49,221 nt of DNA from an uncultured Oscillospiraceae bacterium. GTDB taxonomy: Bacteria > Bacillota > Clostridia > Oscillospirales > Acutalibacteraceae. Shown here piece after piece: positions 18,499 to 25,965 of this stretch. Within the stretch, counting starts at the first letter, position 1; each line of letters starts with the position of its first letter. The notes under the pieces were generated by a model that was not told the origin of the DNA, made no database searches, and was given only the letters and a program-made list of their open reading frames with translations. The translations under genes were made by a program, and so were the position numbers. The stretch covers positions 1 to 49,221 of the forward strand of contig UQKB01000013.1 in assembly GCA_900541565.1 (NCBI GenBank). The letters run 5' to 3'.

Positions 18499-19223
18499 GT
18501 ATCACATCTCCTGACGTACACCATACGGAAGCTTGTCCCCGTAATATCATTGACATACATTTCGCATTCGTCTTCTATAATTCGATAGCCGCGCGGTGCA
18601 ACGGGCGGCTTCCCTTTCATAAATCTTGCAATATCCCGGCTTCCGGCTTCCTTAACCTCTACCTTTGGCGGTATAAGGTTGCGGCTTTGCTTCATCCGCT
18701 TTTTACCGGTTACATCCTTGCGGATATAATCCGCAAGCTTTTTGTAATTTCCCGCTGCGTAAAGCTGTTCAAATTGTATACGGCCTGTACCTGCCCCCTT
18801 TTTCCATATTTTTTGGATTATTTCTACCGGCAGGCGCGGAATAACAAGGTGCCCATGCCATCGTTTGCCTTTTTTTCCTTTTTCCAGACAGCCTATGTAT
18901 TTCAGCTCTGGTAATTGCGGCGCTTTCCGGCAAAAATATGCAAGCCTGCGCAAAAAATTATGCATGGTTTTTCTTGCGTCCTCTTCTGACTGATTTTGTT
19001 CCAACGTAAGTGTTATATACCAGTCGCCGGCAGAAAAATTGTTGCAAATCAGACGCTGGCAATTGCGTTGTGCCTGGATTGTGTTCCGAATTTTCTGCTT
19101 ATCTGTGCTTTCTGCTTTTTTATGGCCCCTTGCTATGCATTTTAAGTTTCGGCGCCGGATGCTTTTATACACTTCTACTTCCACCATGCTGCCGCTTGTA
19201 ATAATTTTTTTGTAATAAGGCAT
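18477..19223 (-). CDS. HUH rolling-circle replication initiator-like protein (Rep)
   Basis: 248 aa from the ATG at 19223, about eight bases after AAAGG; upstream in-frame starts lack a site. It has the three HUH motifs in order: DWYITLTL (67-74), RWHGHLVI with His-x-His (121-128), and ADYIRKD with Tyr166 and Lys169 (Y-x2-K). Family knowledge: such Rep proteins nick one strand at an origin and are typical of small plasmids and microviruses; related domains also occur in clostridial tailed phages. No DNA polymerase, primase or replicative helicase is seen among the visible phage genes, so this is the best candidate for the phage replication initiator. Confidence 0.8.
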   Translation of the reverse strand: MPYYKKIITSGSMVEVEVYKSIRRRNLKCIARGHKKAESTDKQKIRNTIQAQRNCQRLICNNFSAGDWYITLTLEQNQSEEDARKTMHNFLRRLAYFCRKAPQLPELKYIGCLEKGKKGKRWHGHLVIPRLPVEIIQKIWKKGAGTGRIQFEQLYAAGNYKKLADYIRKDVTGKKRMKQSRNLIPPKVEVKEAGSRDIARFMKGKPPVAPRGYRIIEDECEMYVNDITGTSFRMVYVRRCDTCRKSRW

Positions 19224-19261
19224 TTTAAACATCCTTTTCGTCCTAAAAATAATCACTCTAT

Positions 19262-19300
19262 CAAGGTTAAAAAGGGCGGTTGCAGCCCTTTTTAACCTTG
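19262..19300. terminator. Strong bidirectional hairpin
   Basis: Perfect 16-bp inverted repeat (19262-19277 and 19285-19300) around a 7-base loop, with A/T runs built into the arms so that it can act on both strands. It lies between the rep-like gene and the upstream 183-aa gene, so it probably ends the early leftward transcript. Confidence 0.75.
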
Positions 19301-19320
19301 CATCGATTTGTGGATGTGCT

Positions 19321-19872
19321 TTATTTTCTTTTCTCCGGAGTGTTTTTAAGCTCTATATTGCATAAGCTTGCAATTTCCTCCAGCCGCATGGCAAAATCCT
19401 TTTCAATTTTGTATGGCATAAGAATCGCATAAACCAGAAAACCAACTTTAGCAACAAAATAAGGCCGTAAATCTTCTGTCATGCGCTGATATATCTCTAT
19501 TTCATCCCATACGTCTATTAAGGGTTTCATATATTCTTCATCAATAAAGCATATTCCGGTTTGTGTTTTATAGGGGGACAGCATCCGATCCGTGAAAATA
19601 CTAATTGGTAATTTTTCGCACAGCGTTTCGTTGTTATCCGTATCATTAAAATTTATTCCCGCTGGTTTTTCCTGGATATGTATTTGAAGGCTTTTCTTTT
19701 GCTTCTCTGTAATATCAAACATTACACAGATGCTCTCTTCATTTAAAAGCGGTAAGCCTTGTACTAAATACATGCCCGCCGCATCTCCCAGCCATTGTTC
19801 GTGATTTTCTTCATCTACAAACAATACAAATCCATTTTTCTTACAAAATTTACAAATATTTTTAATTTTCAT
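19321..19872 (-). CDS. Phage protein of unknown function
   Basis: 183 aa from the ATG at 19872 behind AGGGAG. The N-terminus KNICKFCKKNGFVLFVD has a CxxC pair. A GDAAGMYLV segment and an acidic mixed alpha/beta body follow. Proteins with a similar N-terminal FCKK/WLGD layout are common in clostridial prophages, but I cannot assign an activity. The start overlaps the stop of the small membrane gene upstream as ATGA, so the two are coupled. Confidence 0.65.
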   Translation of the reverse strand: MKIKNICKFCKKNGFVLFVDEENHEQWLGDAAGMYLVQGLPLLNEESICVMFDITEKQKKSLQIHIQEKPAGINFNDTDNNETLCEKLPISIFTDRMLSPYKTQTGICFIDEEYMKPLIDVWDEIEIYQRMTEDLRPYFVAKVGFLVYAILMPYKIEKDFAMRLEEIASLCNIELKNTPEKRK

Positions 19873-20096
19873 TTTTTTCTCCCTTCTGTTTGCTTCCATT
19901 TAAAAAGCCCCATCATTGCCATTACAAAGTTAAATGCATATAGCAGCGCTTGCGCATAATCCGCAGAAAGCATATTGTATATACACCAGAATATATTTGT
20001 AACCCCCCAAATATAAAAACACCACCGCTTTTTCAGACTGTTTGCGATGGTCCCTACAATTGTAAACGCCGTTACCAAATAACCAATGATCTGCAT
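19869..20096 (-). CDS. Small membrane protein (PnuC-like fold fragment)
   Basis: 75 aa behind GGAGG with two to three hydrophobic segments. Aromatic patterns such as WCFYIWGVTNIFWCIYN resemble part of PnuC-type transporters or the small phage proteins derived from them, but the length is far below that of a transporter. A role in host membrane modification or nucleotide precursor uptake is speculative. The next gene starts within its stop codon. Confidence 0.65.
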   Translation of the reverse strand: MQIIGYLVTAFTIVGTIANSLKKRWCFYIWGVTNIFWCIYNMLSADYAQALLYAFNFVMAMMGLFKWKQTEGRKK

Positions 20097-20195
20097 GTTA
20101 AACCTCCATTATGTAAATCGTGCTGTATAAACGCCCTGAGAAATCAAACACTATAGGCAGCAGAAATGTAAATTATATAGAAAAAGGAAGATACT

Positions 20196-20453
20196 ATGGA
20201 CCGTGAAACGCTTATGCAGGAAGTCAAGGGAATCTACGCCAGCCTTTCCCAACAGGAAACGCAGCAGCACTTTTCACAAACGGGAAGCAGCCTGAACCCT
20301 GAAGAGTATTATGAAAAAATCCTCAATATGGTTTTACATGAAATTTCGGCCGGCACATTTGACAGATTTCAGTCCGGGAAAGCCATTGTGGACGCTGTGG
20401 CAAAAGACAAGCATAAATGGCTGTCACAATGGAACACAGCAATGGAGGGTTAA
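20196..20453 (+). CDS. Small acidic protein on the opposite strand (first gene of a two-gene insert)
   Basis: 85 aa behind GGAAG. It is helical and soluble, with SLNPEEYYEKILNMVLHEI and the terminal KDKHKWLSQWN. It reads against the early operon and is paired with the next gene. Unrecognised; the orientation suggests an independently expressed accessory cassette, for example an anti-defence or superinfection gene, which is inference. Confidence 0.55.
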   Translation: MDRETLMQEVKGIYASLSQQETQQHFSQTGSSLNPEEYYEKILNMVLHEISAGTFDRFQSGKAIVDAVAKDKHKWLSQWNTAMEG

Positions 20454-20806
20454 AACAAACCCTCTTTTCCATTTTGCAGGTGGTACATGTGTTATATTTA
20501 ATCAGCTATAAATTTTACGGGTTCCATGAAAAGGAATACGTCCCCTTTTTCAACGCTCTGGACGACATGGGCGAAAATATTATGCTGTATGACGGAGCGT
20601 ACCTGTTAAACAGCGTTTTAACCGCCTATGGCGTACGTAAGCAATTGCTGCCCCATATTATGCCAGCGGATAAATTTGTGGTATGCCAGATGTACCGGGA
20701 ACACAGCGCGGGGAAGCTGGAGCAAAACCATAAGGATTTTATTTTTCGCACCATTGATTTTGACCCCACGCCCTACAGCCCACACCTCGGTTATTACAGC
20801 TTTTAA
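20429..20806 (+). CDS. Second opposite-strand accessory protein, unknown
   Basis: About 125 aa. The start is uncertain: ATG at 20429 or 20417, or a later GTG near 20490, since none has a clear ribosome site; coupling to the preceding gene is likely because the frames overlap. The N-terminus is hydrophobic and aromatic. The C-terminus KDFIFRTIDFDPTPYSPHLG looks like a conserved motif of an unknown family. Its stop overlaps tail-to-tail by four bases with the stop of the DUF3102-like gene on the other strand. Confidence 0.5.
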   Translation: MEHSNGGLKQTLFSILQVVHVLYLISYKFYGFHEKEYVPFFNALDDMGENIMLYDGAYLLNSVLTAYGVRKQLLPHIMPADKFVVCQMYREHSAGKLEQNHKDFIFRTIDFDPTPYSPHLGYYSF

Positions 20807-21795
20807 GTCTTCTGCAGATTTTCCACCAATGTTATAAGCGCCTTTTTAACCGCAGATTTAAAATTCACTTTATCATTGTCCTGCATTTTTTCTATTGCCT
20901 GTAACATTTTGTTATAATTGTCCTGCATGGCTTTAAAATGTATGGCAGCCATTGTTTTTTCCGGGTTCGCAAGCGCCAACTGCTTGGAAAGTACTTCAAT
21001 CCTTTGTTTTGCCTGCTCTATTTCCTGGGCAGCCTTTTTTTGTTGCTGTTTAATCTTTTCCTGCTTCTGTTTATATTCTTCTTTTGCCTCTTTTTTTGTC
21101 CTTGCTACAGCTTGGTCAATTTCCATCTGCAGCTTTTCCGGCGTGATCTGATCTTCTTCACCTTGCTGCGTGGCTGATTCCAATTCCGCTCTGATTTGAT
21201 TTGTCAGCCTTTCTATATCTTCCTTAGAAGGCTCCTGTACCGCAACTTCTGTTGGCCTGCTCTCAAGCTCTCGTATGCGGCATTCCAGTTTCTGCTTTTC
21301 ATGCAGTACCTGCTGTAAATCTTCCAACGTATCATTATGCGCGTCTGTCAGCCGTTCGTTTTCCTGCTTGAGCAGATCCATTTGTTCAGCCTGACTCCGT
21401 TCTCTCTTTATCAGCTCTTTCAGCTCTTTTGCCGACATTCCTTCAAACTGACCGTTGTTAAGGCCTTCCGTCCTCTCAATCGCCGGCAGTTGCGCAATCA
21501 GCTCCAGTTTGGTAATACCAAGTTTTGCATTTGACTGCAAAACGCTGCTCCCAAGCCGTTCATAGGTCGATATATAAGTATACGCCTGGCGTGCCTTGAT
21601 CCCTACCTTGCTTTCACAGTATTCGTCAAACGTTTCCATCTGCAGGGCTTTATACAACTCCTTGTCACGCATCTCTTTTAATCCCTGACACATTTCAAGC
21701 AACGCTCCGGCAGCAAGTTCTGCGTTGGCCATAATTTTGCTGTGTAACTCAACAGCTTCGTTATAGATTTTTGTAATTTCTGTGTTTTCCATCAT
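20803..21795 (-). CDS. DUF3102-like coiled-coil phage protein
   Basis: 330 aa. The N-terminal 120 residues have the DUF3102-type pattern FDEYCESKVGIKARQAYTYI with a winged-helix/ParB-adjacent look. The remainder is a long Gln/Glu/Lys coiled coil. Family knowledge: such proteins are common in plasmids and early phage regions and are thought to bind DNA or partner proteins. The gene overlaps the end of the PcfJ-like gene by 35 bp. It probably starts at one of two adjacent ATGs behind AAAGGA. Confidence 0.75.
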   Translation of the reverse strand: MMENTEITKIYNEAVELHSKIMANAELAAGALLEMCQGLKEMRDKELYKALQMETFDEYCESKVGIKARQAYTYISTYERLGSSVLQSNAKLGITKLELIAQLPAIERTEGLNNGQFEGMSAKELKELIKRERSQAEQMDLLKQENERLTDAHNDTLEDLQQVLHEKQKLECRIRELESRPTEVAVQEPSKEDIERLTNQIRAELESATQQGEEDQITPEKLQMEIDQAVARTKKEAKEEYKQKQEKIKQQQKKAAQEIEQAKQRIEVLSKQLALANPEKTMAAIHFKAMQDNYNKMLQAIEKMQDNDKVNFKSAVKKALITLVENLQKT

Positions 21796-23437
21796 CTTTT
21801 TCCTTTCCTACGCTCCCACCGGGAGCTTTTCTTTTTTTTTCTGTCGTTTTGGATAACAAAAATGCCTTCCATTGATTGCAAAATTCTTTAACGTCGGCGG
21901 TCATTGCACAATTGCGAAAACCCCGGCACTGTATAACTGCTCCGCTGCGCGGGCTGTATTCTAATGTATAAAACGGTCGATCCGGTTGATCTTTTTTCCG
22001 AATTACACAGATCAGCGTCTTTCCTGCTATATATTGATCCGCATAGTTCGTGTACACACAATGGTTAAGAGTCTTTCCCTCTATTACCAACTCCGCTTTT
22101 CCGCTTGCCGGGCGCAATAGAAAGGTTTCATTTTCAAAGGCATATTTTTTACATAATGCTTTATATTTTTTCAAAAATGTCTTGTCCTCTTCTTTTAATT
22201 TTTCAGCTTCTTTCCGTGCCTTCAGCTCCGTCAGCAATTGGCTGTTTTCACTGTGCGCCTTTTGAAAATCCTGCGGATACAGAATACACGGGTTTGTAAG
22301 GTCAAGGGATAGCTGGTTGCACTGTGAAATATAGTCAGCGTAATCCGAAAGGAATATATTCTGTTTCTTTTTCTTTCCCCAGCGAATATACTTAATGATT
22401 TTATTAAGTGCTGTTTTTTCGGCCAGCTTTTTTAGCACACGCACATCATCCGAATATCTCACGTTTTTCTTAAGCCATTCGTATGACTCCTTAGAGGCTT
22501 TAAACATTTTACAAATCTGGTATATTGCAAGATCCTTTGTGTTTTTCCCTTTTACCGCTTTCAAGTCAAATTTCGTAAGCTTTAACGCACTGGTTACCGT
22601 TTCCTTATTCCAGTTAATAATTCCGCGGGAATCCCAATCTCCAATTGCTTTTTCAAGCGCAATACTTATAAAACCTTGCTTTACCAAACGTTCCGTCAGC
22701 ACAGGATATTTTATGTACAGTTCCATGTACTTGGAAATTTGTGCCGGATTAACCTTCTTTGCGTGCAGATAGTCAAAAACGCTTTTTATACAGGCATATT
22801 GAAATACGGTTCCTTCATACGAATCGTCCATTGTATAAAAAGCGTTTGCGACATATGTAGTTCCATATGCGTTTCCTCTGTACGGATCTGGTACTGCAAT
22901 TTTTCTAATCGGAGTCCATTTTGTGTATAGCTTGCTGTATTCTTGATAAAAATCCTCTGCTTTTGGCAAATGCCAGCTTGCCCCTATCCTCTGATAACAG
23001 GCGGTAACACCACAGTTATAATAGATGCGAAGATGTTCACTTAATTCATTCTTCATATTATGGTAATCCTGAAAGTTTTTTCTTACATAGAACGAGCGCA
23101 GTATTACTCCATGATTAGATAGCTTTTGTACAATTGTAAAATATCCGTACTTTATCAAGTATTTCCTGCCGCGTCCGTCATCTTTAAAGATGACTGCTTT
23201 TCCGCAGCATGGACAGATACCTTCTTCATTATGCCGGATTTGAGTGTTTGGAACAGGCGATTGTGTTTTACAATATGTGCAGTATCCATATTTTGTTTTC
23301 CTTATCCTGTAAGTAAAAAAATAGCGTGCGTGCGCCATAAGATTATCGTCAATCCACTGATCAATGCCAGCCGGTAACGGAGGTATGAAGGAAAATATCT
23401 GCTCCATATCTACATCTGCTGAGGTTCTTATTTTCAT
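21761..23437 (-). CDS. pcfJ: PcfJ-like protein
   Basis: 558 aa from the ATG at 23437 behind GGAGGG. The N-terminal half has CxxC pairs (YCTYCKTQ, ICPCCGKA) that probably form a zinc ribbon. The C-terminal part has LNHCVYTNYADQYIAGKTLI and the following FYTLEY, the hallmark of the PcfJ family. Family knowledge: PcfJ was named in the enterococcal conjugative plasmid pCF10, and its homologues are widespread in phages and conjugative elements with unclear biochemistry. It is encoded directly after a PcfK-like gene, as usual. Confidence 0.85.
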   Translation of the reverse strand: MKIRTSADVDMEQIFSFIPPLPAGIDQWIDDNLMAHARYFFTYRIRKTKYGYCTYCKTQSPVPNTQIRHNEEGICPCCGKAVIFKDDGRGRKYLIKYGYFTIVQKLSNHGVILRSFYVRKNFQDYHNMKNELSEHLRIYYNCGVTACYQRIGASWHLPKAEDFYQEYSKLYTKWTPIRKIAVPDPYRGNAYGTTYVANAFYTMDDSYEGTVFQYACIKSVFDYLHAKKVNPAQISKYMELYIKYPVLTERLVKQGFISIALEKAIGDWDSRGIINWNKETVTSALKLTKFDLKAVKGKNTKDLAIYQICKMFKASKESYEWLKKNVRYSDDVRVLKKLAEKTALNKIIKYIRWGKKKKQNIFLSDYADYISQCNQLSLDLTNPCILYPQDFQKAHSENSQLLTELKARKEAEKLKEEDKTFLKKYKALCKKYAFENETFLLRPASGKAELVIEGKTLNHCVYTNYADQYIAGKTLICVIRKKDQPDRPFYTLEYSPRSGAVIQCRGFRNCAMTADVKEFCNQWKAFLLSKTTEKKRKAPGGSVGKEKDDGKHRNYKNL

Positions 23438-23450
23438 CTTTGTCCCTCCA

Positions 23451-23774
23451 TTAAAGCAAATCAAGCAAATCAAGGTCAATTGCCTGCTTTTGCTTTGGTA
23501 ATGCTAAAACGTTCAGCTCAAAATAATTCTCTGCCCATTTGTATACCAGTTGGTCTTCAATCGCGGCGCAGCCACCTTTTGCCTCTTTGTGTGCCTTGTT
23601 TTTTATGCTTTCCATGCATTTCTGTAAACTCTTTTTTTCCTGCAGAATTTTATTGGCTGCGTCGTCTGTGGTAACACATTCAATTAAATGTGAGGCTACA
23701 AGCTTTGCATAGCTTGTGCCTTCCTTTTCTGCCTCTCGATTCAGTTTTTCTACGGCTTTCTCTATAGCTGTCAA
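23451..23774 (-). CDS. pcfK: PcfK-like protein
   Basis: About 107 aa. I prefer the TTG at 23774, nine bases after AAAGGA, over the ATG at 23783, which touches that site. The core AKGGCAAIEDQLVYKWAENY is the PcfK signature. Its function is unknown, but it almost always accompanies PcfJ, whose gene begins 13 bp downstream. The two probably act together in DNA handling. Confidence 0.75.
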   Translation of the reverse strand: MTAIEKAVEKLNREAEKEGTSYAKLVASHLIECVTTDDAANKILQEKKSLQKCMESIKNKAHKEAKGGCAAIEDQLVYKWAENYFELNVLALPKQKQAIDLDLLDLL

Positions 23775-23852
23775 AAATATCATTCCTTTCTTTTTGCATT
23801 TGACTGCAAAACGGGTTTTGACTTGCAAGCTGAAATCTGCTATACTGTTTTT

Positions 23853-23916
23853 ATTAACACATAAGCTTCGGCTTTGGAGCGCATAACAGCTGCAACTGTT
23901 ATGCGCTCTTTCTTTT
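23853..23916 (+). ncRNA. Candidate short RNA antisense to a phage early gene
   Basis: A good promoter reads rightward: TTGACT at 23818-23823, a 17-bp spacer, and TATACT at 23841-23846. About 60 bases after its start comes a 13-bp perfect hairpin (23877-23889 with 23896-23908) followed by TTTCTTTT, a classic terminator. A smaller hairpin AAGC-TTCG-GCTT lies at 23863-23874. The predicted transcript of about 64 nt overlaps the 3' end of the 23899-24102 gene in antisense. No open frame is present. All of this is inferred from signals only. Confidence 0.45.
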
Positions 23917-24102
23917 GGATTTAAAAATGTTCCGGATTATGTAGCGTTCGAATTCAAAGCGCTCACTGTCTGACAACGGGCACCAGATCGGGACGCCCTT
24001 CCATTGCTTGTACCTTTCAAACAGAGGCTGAATTTTGGGATGGTTGATGTTTACCCGGTAGGTATACGGGTTGTCCAACGCCCAAATGCTGTTATGTTCC
24101 AT
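23899..24102 (-). CDS. Small conserved phage protein
   Basis: 67 aa from the ATG at 24102, overlapping the preceding stop; a longer frame to 24156 is possible but lies inside the preceding gene. It carries IWALDNPYTYRVNINHP and PLSDSERFEFERYI, a pattern I associate with short early proteins of clostridial phages. No function can be assigned. A strong hairpin, possibly the terminator of an antisense RNA, lies over its 3' end. Confidence 0.65.
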   Translation of the reverse strand: MEHNSIWALDNPYTYRVNINHPKIQPLFERYKQWKGVPIWCPLSDSERFEFERYIIRNIFKSKRKSA

Positions 24103-24271
24103 CTGTCTTTTTCTTTTCACCGGCCTTTCTTTCTTTTTCAATCGCTTTACGCCCAAGCATATCGAACCGATCGATAAAAATGCCCCAGTTTACGATCGGA
24201 TGATCCGTATAAAATTTTTTTGCCTGCTCCAATGCCTCATCCACAAAGGCATACAACATTTCCCGCTTCAT
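24092..24271 (-). CDS. Small basic phage protein
   Basis: 59 aa. The ATG overlaps the preceding stop as ATGA, indicating coupling. Helical, with LEQAKKFYTDHPIVNWGIF and a very basic C-terminus. It overlaps the following gene by 11 bp. No family was recognised. Confidence 0.5.
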   Translation of the reverse strand: MKREMLYAFVDEALEQAKKFYTDHPIVNWGIFIDRFDMLGRKAIEKERKAGEKKKTDGT

Positions 24272-24489
24272 TTTTTCTTTTCGGACCGAAACAGAACAAT
24301 GCCGGCGGCTACTGCCGCTGCGGTATACGCAAGCGCCGTGCTGCCCGCCTCCTGCAAGCTCATGCGGTCTGTATCTACGCTGCCGGCAACGCCAATTACC
24401 CCAAGAATACAGCACAGGATCACCATCTCTGCCGCATGGTGCCGGATAAAATACCAACAGCCATAAATCCAAAGCAATACATGTTTCAT
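24268..24489 (-). CDS. Small two-helix membrane protein
   Basis: 73 aa behind GGAGG. It has hydrophobic segments at about residues 20-38 and 50-68, separated by a short polar loop with VDTDRMS. Size and topology would fit a holin, but the early location and absence of a neighbouring lysin argue against a confident holin call. Confidence 0.6.
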   Translation of the reverse strand: MKHVLLWIYGCWYFIRHHAAEMVILCCILGVIGVAGSVDTDRMSLQEAGSTALAYTAAAVAAGIVLFRSEKKK

Positions 24490-24502
24490 AATCGTTCCTC
24501 CT

Positions 24503-24667
24503 TTAAGCATCCTCTTTATATTTTTTATTTTGCAGGGTTTTCTTGCGTGTGCAGTGCTCTGCTGGAGAATTGCGCGGTATCTTCTCCATACATATATAAT
24601 CGCAGTAGCTTTCGCCTGTCCCGAAGGTTTTTCGGTAGATACACCCTTTACAGCTTTTCCTGGTCAT
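24503..24667 (-). CDS. Short Cys-rich (zinc-binding-like) phage protein
   Basis: 54 aa behind GGGAAGG. It has cysteines in the pattern C-x2-C, then YC, C and HC, beginning MTRKSCKGCIYRKTF. This layout is seen in many tiny phage proteins and suggests one bound zinc. It lies between the MazG-like gene and the small membrane gene in the same operon with short gaps. Confidence 0.6.
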   Translation of the reverse strand: MTRKSCKGCIYRKTFGTGESYCDYICMEKIPRNSPAEHCTRKKTLQNKKYKEDA

Positions 24668-24676
24668 GGCCTTCCC

Positions 24677-25078
24677 TCATATGGTTTTGCCGCCGTGCTT
24701 ATACGGGCGGTGCTTGTTGTATTCGTGCTTTGCCTGCAAAATACCCATGATATCTATTTGCGCATAGGCACAGTAATCGAAAATGCGTAAGATACAGTCG
24801 GCAAGCTCTACCGCTGCCCCCTCCGGCTTACAGCCTTCCGGCTCGTGCCTGTCACAGTTATAGTAATGCTCACAGCTTTTACTGCCGCCGGCGCAGGTGC
24901 CATATAAAGGCGGGTTGCCGTTTCTGTATTCTTCCAGCGCCTCCGAAAGCTCGCTGTGGCACAACGCAAGAATCTCCGGAAAGCTTGGCGGCTTGTCCCA
25001 CCAGCCGTGGGCAACGGCATTTTTATGTACATCCTCTATCAAGCGTTCCATATCCTGTATGCTTTGCTGCTTACTCAT
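24677..25078 (-). CDS. MazG-like nucleotide pyrophosphohydrolase
   Basis: 133 aa. It carries the all-alpha NTP pyrophosphatase motifs: ELSEALEEYR (metal-binding EExxE type) and ELADCILRIFD (the ExxD pair). An inserted Cys/His-rich stretch (CAGGSKSCEHYYNCDRHEP) lies between them and may bind metal. Family knowledge: MazG-like enzymes hydrolyse (d)NTPs to monophosphates, and phage copies are thought to adjust nucleotide pools or alarmone levels. The start overlaps the upstream stop. Confidence 0.8.
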   Translation of the reverse strand: MSKQQSIQDMERLIEDVHKNAVAHGWWDKPPSFPEILALCHSELSEALEEYRNGNPPLYGTCAGGSKSCEHYYNCDRHEPEGCKPEGAAVELADCILRIFDYCAYAQIDIMGILQAKHEYNKHRPYKHGGKTI

Positions 25079-25358
25079 GCTCTTGCTGCTCCTTTTGCTT
25101 TTTCTTTAAGGTCCTGCCCCAGTCCACTTCCATTTTGACCGGTTCGTTATATTGGCTTGACATAATCATGCTCAACGCGTGCTCCAAGTTTTTCCGGTTT
25201 TGTATAACCTCTTCTTCTGTTGCCGGTAAAATCCGTATGGTCACCTTTACCCTGCCCTTCTCTCCAAAGTCCACATATGAAACATCCCCGTCCTTTGGAT
25301 AGCCTGCAGGCGGATTATATAGATTTTGCCGCAGACGTTCTTCTTCGCTCATTGCCAT
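25071..25358 (-). CDS. Phage early protein of unknown function
   Basis: 95 aa from the ATG at 25358 behind GAGGTGAT. There is a beta-rich middle (GRVKVTIRILPATEEEV) and a helical, charged C-terminus. It is the first gene of the leftward early operon that runs to about 19.3 kb. It overlaps the MazG-like gene by eight bases. No family was recognised. Confidence 0.65.
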   Translation of the reverse strand: MAMSEEERLRQNLYNPPAGYPKDGDVSYVDFGEKGRVKVTIRILPATEEEVIQNRKNLEHALSMIMSSQYNEPVKMEVDWGRTLKKKQKEQQEHE

Positions 25359-25429
25359 ACTGATCACCTCTTTCTATTTGTATGGAAAGGTTTGTTTGTC
25401 CTATGAACTAAAACAGCGTTGCAATTTTT

Positions 25430-25472
25430 GTACAATGTGATTATTGTTCACAATACCTTTTTATGCTAAAAT
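25430..25472. promoter_or_regulatory. Divergent promoter region with a TGTGA-N7-TCACA palindrome
   Basis: Rightward, TTGTTC (25444-25449), a 17-bp spacer and TAAAAT (25467-25472) form a promoter for the lipoprotein gene. Leftward, TTGTAC (25435-25430) with a weak -10 seventeen bases on could drive the early operon. The palindrome at 25436-25452 lies between and across the -35 boxes, a plausible operator for switching the two. Confidence 0.45.
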
Positions 25473-25504
25473 ATAGCAAAATACAAGGATAAAGGAGAAT
25501 AATC

Positions 25505-25924
25505 ATGAAAAAAGTTATTTTGTCGCTTTTGTTAGTACTTCTTTTATGCTTTTCCGCTGCCTGCACTTCTGTTGAAGAAAATACCACCTCTGCAGACACA
25601 CGCGCATTCGTTACAGAGTCCGTAACTGAACTACCAACGGAACCGCCTACCGAAGAACCTACTCAAGAACCTACTCAAAGACCTACCGAAAAGCCTACAA
25701 AAGCGCCTTCCCCCTCCTCTGTTTATAGCTACGACTCTTCCCCAGACTATACTTACGAGGCTTCCTCTTCATCTGTTGAACTTCCGGAAAATTCTATGAC
25801 CGTATATATTACCCCTACCGGGAAAAGATGGCATCTTATAAGTACCTGCGGAGGAAAAAATTCTTATCCTGTATCTATTAACAATGTTGGCGGCCGTACA
25901 CCATGCAAAAAATGCGCAAGTTAA
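25505..25924 (+). CDS. Prophage lipoprotein with Pro/Thr linker and C-terminal metal-binding-like domain
   Basis: 139 aa. It has a signal peptide and a lipobox ending in Cys20 (FSAAC). Residues about 43-66 are a PTEEPTQEP-type repeat linker likely to cross the cell wall. The end VYITPTGKRWHLISTCGG ... PCKKC resembles the small Ada-like Cys domain often found at the end of extracellular clostridial nucleases and lipoproteins. It reads against the early operon and is followed by a membrane protein gene. A surface role in the lysogen, such as superinfection exclusion, is inferred. Confidence 0.75.
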   Translation: MKKVILSLLLVLLLCFSAACTSVEENTTSADTRAFVTESVTELPTEPPTEEPTQEPTQRPTEKPTKAPSPSSVYSYDSSPDYTYEASSSSVELPENSMTVYITPTGKRWHLISTCGGKNSYPVSINNVGGRTPCKKCAS

Positions 25925-25965
25925 TAGAACTTAACATGCTATAAATTAAGAAAGGCAGTGGTATT

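Noticed and set aside
24268..24489. Holin
   Set aside because: Two membrane helices and size fit, but it lies among early genes with no lysin nearby.
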